From positions 56,182,953-56,246,952 of the forward strand of contig NC_051068.1 in NCBI RefSeq assembly GCF_004664715.2: 64,000 nt of DNA, in the 5' to 3' direction. The translations under genes and the position numbers were made by a program. Positions within the stretch are counted from its first letter, which is position 1. Each line of letters opens with the position of its first letter. Below are positions 59,837 to 64,000 of this stretch, in pieces. This DNA is from Peromyscus leucopus. Lineage: Eukaryota; Chordata; Mammalia; Rodentia; Cricetidae. The notes beneath the pieces were generated by a model. It was not told where the DNA came from. It saw only the letters and a list, made by a program, of their open reading frames with translations, and did no database searches.

Positions 59837-62265
59837 AAGAGACTCTTGAAGTGTATCCTGTCCACTTTCAGCATTGGTAAGAAGGCTGCGCTTTGGGGTC
59901 AGCTGAGTACAGCCCAAAGCTCTGCCACTCACATGCTTTGTATTACTGACCTAACGAGAGTTCTGCTTGAAACATGGTGGTACATCTAGCGCTCACTGAA
60001 CAAGGTCCTCAGGAGGATTAAAGGAGAAATCCAGCCAGAAACTCAGATGCAGTTCTGACAGATGTGGCTGCAGCTGTGGCTGCCCTTTTGGTGGGCTCCA
60101 AAACCATGCTCATCAATGTGCACCAGGAAACTGACATAAAGCGTGTAAGGTTAACGTGAAACATGTTTCCCTGGAAACTGAAAAATATTCTTCATCGCAA
60201 TTCTGTTAGCGTCAATAACGTAACTTTATATTTAGATGCCCCGTAATTTTTCACAAACACTTTAAAAGTGTGTTAGAAATGGCACGACGTAGCTGTGGCA
60301 CTCCTGAAATCACATCCGCTGTGATATCTGGGCCAGACTATCTCCACGAGACTGCTCCTGTTGTGGCAGGGGGAGAGATTCATGTACCCCACCCCTCCCT
60401 GAAGACTTCAAGGCAGACCATGGTCGATGGGGGATGGACAGACATTTTCTTCAGCAGTGTAGGCACTGGGGAGGTGTGTGTGCTCGCTCCTGTGGACACC
60501 CCTAGTGAAAACCATCGGGTCACCAAAAAATAAAGTGAAAATACAAAATGGATCAAGATGCCTTGTAAATGAACGGAATGCAACGTTAACAGTTGTCTGT
60601 ATGCTGTGTTCTCTGGTACTTTTTCTTCAGAATTTTATAGCCCGTACTCTAAAACACAGAAAGCGTCCACTAGATCTAGAAGATAGTCTAAATTACCACA
60701 GCTCCCAAAAGAAAGAAACAGTTTGAACTCCATTAAAAACAAAATTAAGGCCCTTCAAAGAACACCATTCTTGTTTCTCAAGCCAACCACATCCCAGGTC
60801 AAATTTACTACATATGAAGATAAGCAATTACATATGGCTCTAGTTAACAAATTATTACAACCGCCATTACAGGCAGAATCCTCTCTTCAATTCTGAGAAC
60901 ACTTTCACAGAAAGAAGCCACAAGGGACTACAAATTACACATGATACAAACCTCCAACTACAACTCAACTATCCTTGACGAAAAACGACTTCCAAATACA
61001 GTTCAGACGTGTGCTAATCACAGGCTTCCTAAAATCGGCACCACAGGAAACTCACTAACGTTCAGTTTTACTAACAATTCTTAATTCAAACTGAACATTC
61101 AGTTTCTGAAAACAAATCCATACAAACATCTAGAATATTTAGAATGCAGCATAACAAACGACTGATTCATGCTGTACCCAAGAATTTTTAAACATCCACC
61201 GTCAAACAAGGTCCTCGTGGTTAGTATGTTCTTCTCTCTCATTTCCGCTCCCCTTCCATTTCCAACCACCTTCCACCCAAAGCAGTCAAAAAGCCGGCCT
61301 CTTCAGTGAAAACCTGCAACCTCCAATGGCTTTCACATCCATTAGCTTCAAGCCTGATCACAAGGAATTAACACAACAAATACAACAGAGCAAAACACGA
61401 AACCACGTTTCCTCCACCTTCAGAAGTCACTACTGCAAGACCCACAGGACACAGATGCCCATTCACAAACTTGCTACACAGAGAAAAGGATAAACGGGGC
61501 GTCATATTAAGAACATATGTCTGACTCAGCCCTGTTCGAGCTATGTAAAAGCTTTCTTCATGTTTGCTACTAAAAATAAGTGAAACCCCAGCAGCCACAG
61601 TCAGCACTGAAACAAGGGTATCCCTGTGGTGAGAGGGGTTTACAATCAGAAAGATGGGGTTCTGTCCTAGAATTTATCAGTGTTTAGCCTTGGGCAATTA
61701 CATCAACTCCCTCCTCTGTAAAATGAGCCGCTGAAGTTCTTGGGTTTGGCAGAGAACTAAGATAAAAATGTGACCTGAGAAGCATGATGCCTGGCTTTCC
61801 CTAAATATGAGCTACTACTGACATTTCCCATAAAAGCAGCTCTCGGCTGCTAATGGGAACTGAAAGAGAATGATACATAAAAGGTAAATTTCATAAAACA
61901 TGATTTAAAATAAGACTCTGAAGTTAACGGTGTAACTGACATCCTCGATGAAATGGCGTTGATTAGACAGAAAAACAAAGTAGTGTGTAACTAATGAATT
62001 CAGTGCCATGTTTCAGATTTAGACGCTAGCACTGAAGGGACTCTCCTGGATGAATAAAGCCCCACTGGCCAGAGAGAAATCGATGGTGTCTGTGTAATAA
62101 TTGCCTCACACTTTCCCACAGGTGCATCCACCTGATGCTCTGGAACAAAGGACCTCATCCCAAGCAGAAAGAAAGGACCCAGCTGCTTCCACCTCTACCC
62201 AGATGCTGCTCTGTAAGCTGAGAGCCGCTTCCTTCATTCCTACCACCTCCTCTGCCCCACCCCTT

Positions 62266-62406
62266 CCCAGACAAGGTTTACTCTGTGTAGCCCTCGATGT
62301 TCTGGAACTTGGCTCTGTAGACCAGGTTGGCCTCGAACTTACAGAGATCCACCTGCCTCTGCTTCCCAAGTGGTGGGATCAAAGACGTGAGCCACCACCA
62401 CCCGGC
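62266..62406 (-). mobile_element. B1 SINE, tail missing
   Basis: The plus strand runs from cagacaaggtttactctg through gaccaggttggcctcgaac to gtgagccaccaccacccgg. The expected poly-T is absent. Confidence 0.88.
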
Positions 62407-62469
62407 AGTACTTCATTAAGAAGGGATCAAGTTGTAGAATTTTGGAATTCTGAAAATTGGAAAGAGAGA

Positions 62470-62496
62470 GAAAAAAAAAAAAAAAAAAAAAAAAAA
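62470..62496. repeat. Poly-A run
   Basis: About 27 A residues after gagagag; it belongs to no clear SINE. Confidence 0.93.
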
Positions 62497-62737
62497 CTGG
62501 CCAGGCCACAAGAAAGTACCTAAGAAAAAAGCAAAATAAACCACAGAAACTGATGGACGGGCTGATAAATAAATGGGTGGCTCCACAGAGCCAATGTATA
62601 ATGCTTTTGAAACAGATCCCTGTAATTGTAGAAGACGAGAAAACTATGTCACCGAAATTTAATCTCTTGTGATTTACATGAGCAATTTTTCAGTGGTTAA
62701 AACTAATTCAAAATATATTTTACTAGCGCTCATGGAC

Positions 62738-62822
62738 TGAGCTGGGGCTTGGTGATAGATTGCTTGACTAGCTTGTTAATGTACAAGGTCCTGTGCCTGA
62801 TGCCCAGCACTGGAAACAAATC
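62738..62822 (+). mobile_element. ID SINE, diverged
   Basis: It reads gagctggggcttggtgatag, ttgcttgactagc and gatgcccagcactgg with an A-rich end. Confidence 0.7.
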
Positions 62823-63077
62823 TGTTTCATACATATGTATGTATCTATGTGTGCATTTATGTTTCTTAGACAACAAAAAGCCACTGCGGGCAATCTTCGT
62901 GGAAACATCTGTAAGCTGACACCACTGTGAACATCCCCATCAAAAGAAAAGAAATTTTCCCAAGAAGATATGGATGCCCAGACACATCTGCCATATAGTG
63001 GAATCTGAGCTCGCGAATTTGCTAAATACAAATCTCATGATGTAGGCAGCTGCATGATCCACAGAAAGAGGAGGAAA

Positions 63078-63229
63078 AGCCTGGAGAGGTGTCTTGGTGG
63101 ATAAAGGCCCTTGCCACCAAGCCCGAGGATCTGAGTGTGTTCCCCGGCACCCACTCACTCACGGGGCAGAAGAACAACTCCCCTGCCTCAGACCTCCACA
63201 AGTGTACCACAGCACAAGTGCACACACAC

Positions 63230-63282
<53 letters not shown>
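63078..63282 (+). mobile_element. tRNA-derived SINE ending in (CA)n/(TG)n
   Basis: It reads cctggagaggtgtcttgg, cccttgccaccaagcccgag and cctccacaagtgtaccac, then passes into (CA)n at 63222-63231 and directly into (TG)n up to about 63281. Confidence 0.8.
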
Positions 63283-63283
<1 letters not shown>

Positions 63284-63794
63284 CAAGATACTACAAACCT
63301 GCACGGCAAACAGCAGAGGTGGCAGGAAGGAGTCGGGAAGAAGCACCCTGCCCCAGATTTCACTAAGTGAAATCCAGACGACTTCTGAGACGCTCTGGGA
63401 GAGCCATTTCCCACCTCCATGCTTCGACCCCACTGTGGGGAAACGAGGGTGATAACCAGCCTGCTCTATGATGTCGATGAGAAGACCCAATGAATTAAGA
63501 TCCGTGAATCACACATGACTGGCCATTACAGGTACTGCCGGTGTCAACCAGTGTGAAGGAAAGGGGCATTGGCCAGATTCAAAGACAAAGACAGACAAAC
63601 AAAAACACCTTGAAACTTGAACTAAAATAGCCAAGGACAATTTCCGTTTCTTTCGAGCTCTCAGATCCAATCCAGAATATATTGTTGGTGAAATTTCACC
63701 CCTGTCAGTAATAATGAGTCATTATTGCACAAATTTAGTAAAATAAAAAGCAGTATACAGAGTATTTGTCTGGTTTCCTAGTTTGCTTCTCTCT

Positions 63795-64000
63795 TGCTGG
63801 GAGAAAACACGCATGAAAGGCAACTTTCATGAAGAAAGAAAGGCTTTATTTGGCTTATGCATCACTGAGGGAAGCCAAGGCAGGCACTCACGGCAGGAAC
63901 TGAAACAGAGACCATAGAGAAATGCGGCTTGGTGGCTTCTTCTTCCGGCTCGCTCAGCATGCTTTTTTAAACAGCTATGGAGCAGCTGCCCAGGGGGCCC
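63795..64000 (-). mobile_element. Rodent L1-type 3' end repeat, runs off the window
   Basis: The segments aagaaagaaaggctttattt, catcactgagggaagccaag and ggcaggaactgaaacagag are the complement of the repeat type at 28876-29315. It is cut by the end of the window. Confidence 0.8.

Larger units (their letters stand above)
42064..64000 (-). other. Rapgef2: Rapgef2 intron (partial), upstream of the 71-nt exon
   Basis: The 3' splice site at 42064 is strong. The upstream exon, which should end in codons for the RAPGEF2 start region (NPAERTPQ), was not found, so the intron continues past the window. Stretches where I see nothing nameable are about 42070-42840, 43265-43760, 43980-44640, 44985-46805, 47140-49260, 49450-52040, 52260-52710, 53390-54145, 54550-56005, 56260-56425, 57090-58020, 58105-58575, 58600-59600, 59840-62260, 62500-62735, 62825-63075 and 63285-63790. 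A short sequence near 47860 is vaguely like the end of an old DNA transposon but too weak to call. Confidence 0.85.

Overview
This window looks like rodent genomic DNA, most likely from a cricetid (hamster, vole or deer-mouse group). The evidence is a dense load of rodent SINEs (B1, B2/B3, B4, ID), rodent L1 3' ends, solo LTRs of class II endogenous retroviruses and very many (CA)n tracts. The younger B1 copies carry a 'GGAAAGGCGCAAAGCTACACAG' type segment that I associate with cricetids; the assignment below rodent level is inference.

The window lies inside one large gene, Rapgef2 (PDZ-GEF1, a Rap1/Rap2 guanine nucleotide exchange factor), transcribed from the minus strand. Three short internal coding exons are present, in transcript order 42063-41993, 37744-37688 and 23203-23120. 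Their translations join in frame across the splice junctions and read as the N-terminal part of RAPGEF2, entering its first cyclic-nucleotide-binding fold. None shows up as a long ORF. I found neither the preceding exon (start codon) nor the following exon, so the flanking introns run off both ends of the window. A CpG-rich segment at about 42850-43260, roughly 1 kb upstream of the first exon seen, is the best candidate for a local regulatory element or alternative promoter.

Everything else is intronic. Positions 1-23119 hold SINEs, a 5'-truncated L1 with target-site duplications (10147-10981), a (GGC)16 tract (5429-5476), and a processed pseudogene of Cks2 (18740-19861) that was later split by a solo LTR. 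Positions 23204-37687 hold two more solo LTRs with 6-bp duplications or clear ends, another LTR fragment, a second truncated L1 (26649-27572) and a small hAT-type DNA transposon. Positions 37745-41992 hold a B1-bearing LTR inserted into an ID element. Positions 42064-64000 hold the CpG-rich segment, a 20-bp minisatellite, a 105-bp tandem duplication, ancient L1 ORF2 sequence, a younger L1 3' end and several long microsatellites.

There is no bacterial-type operon structure, no CRISPR array and no RNA gene that I would stand behind. Most ORFs in the window are chance frames or read through repeats.
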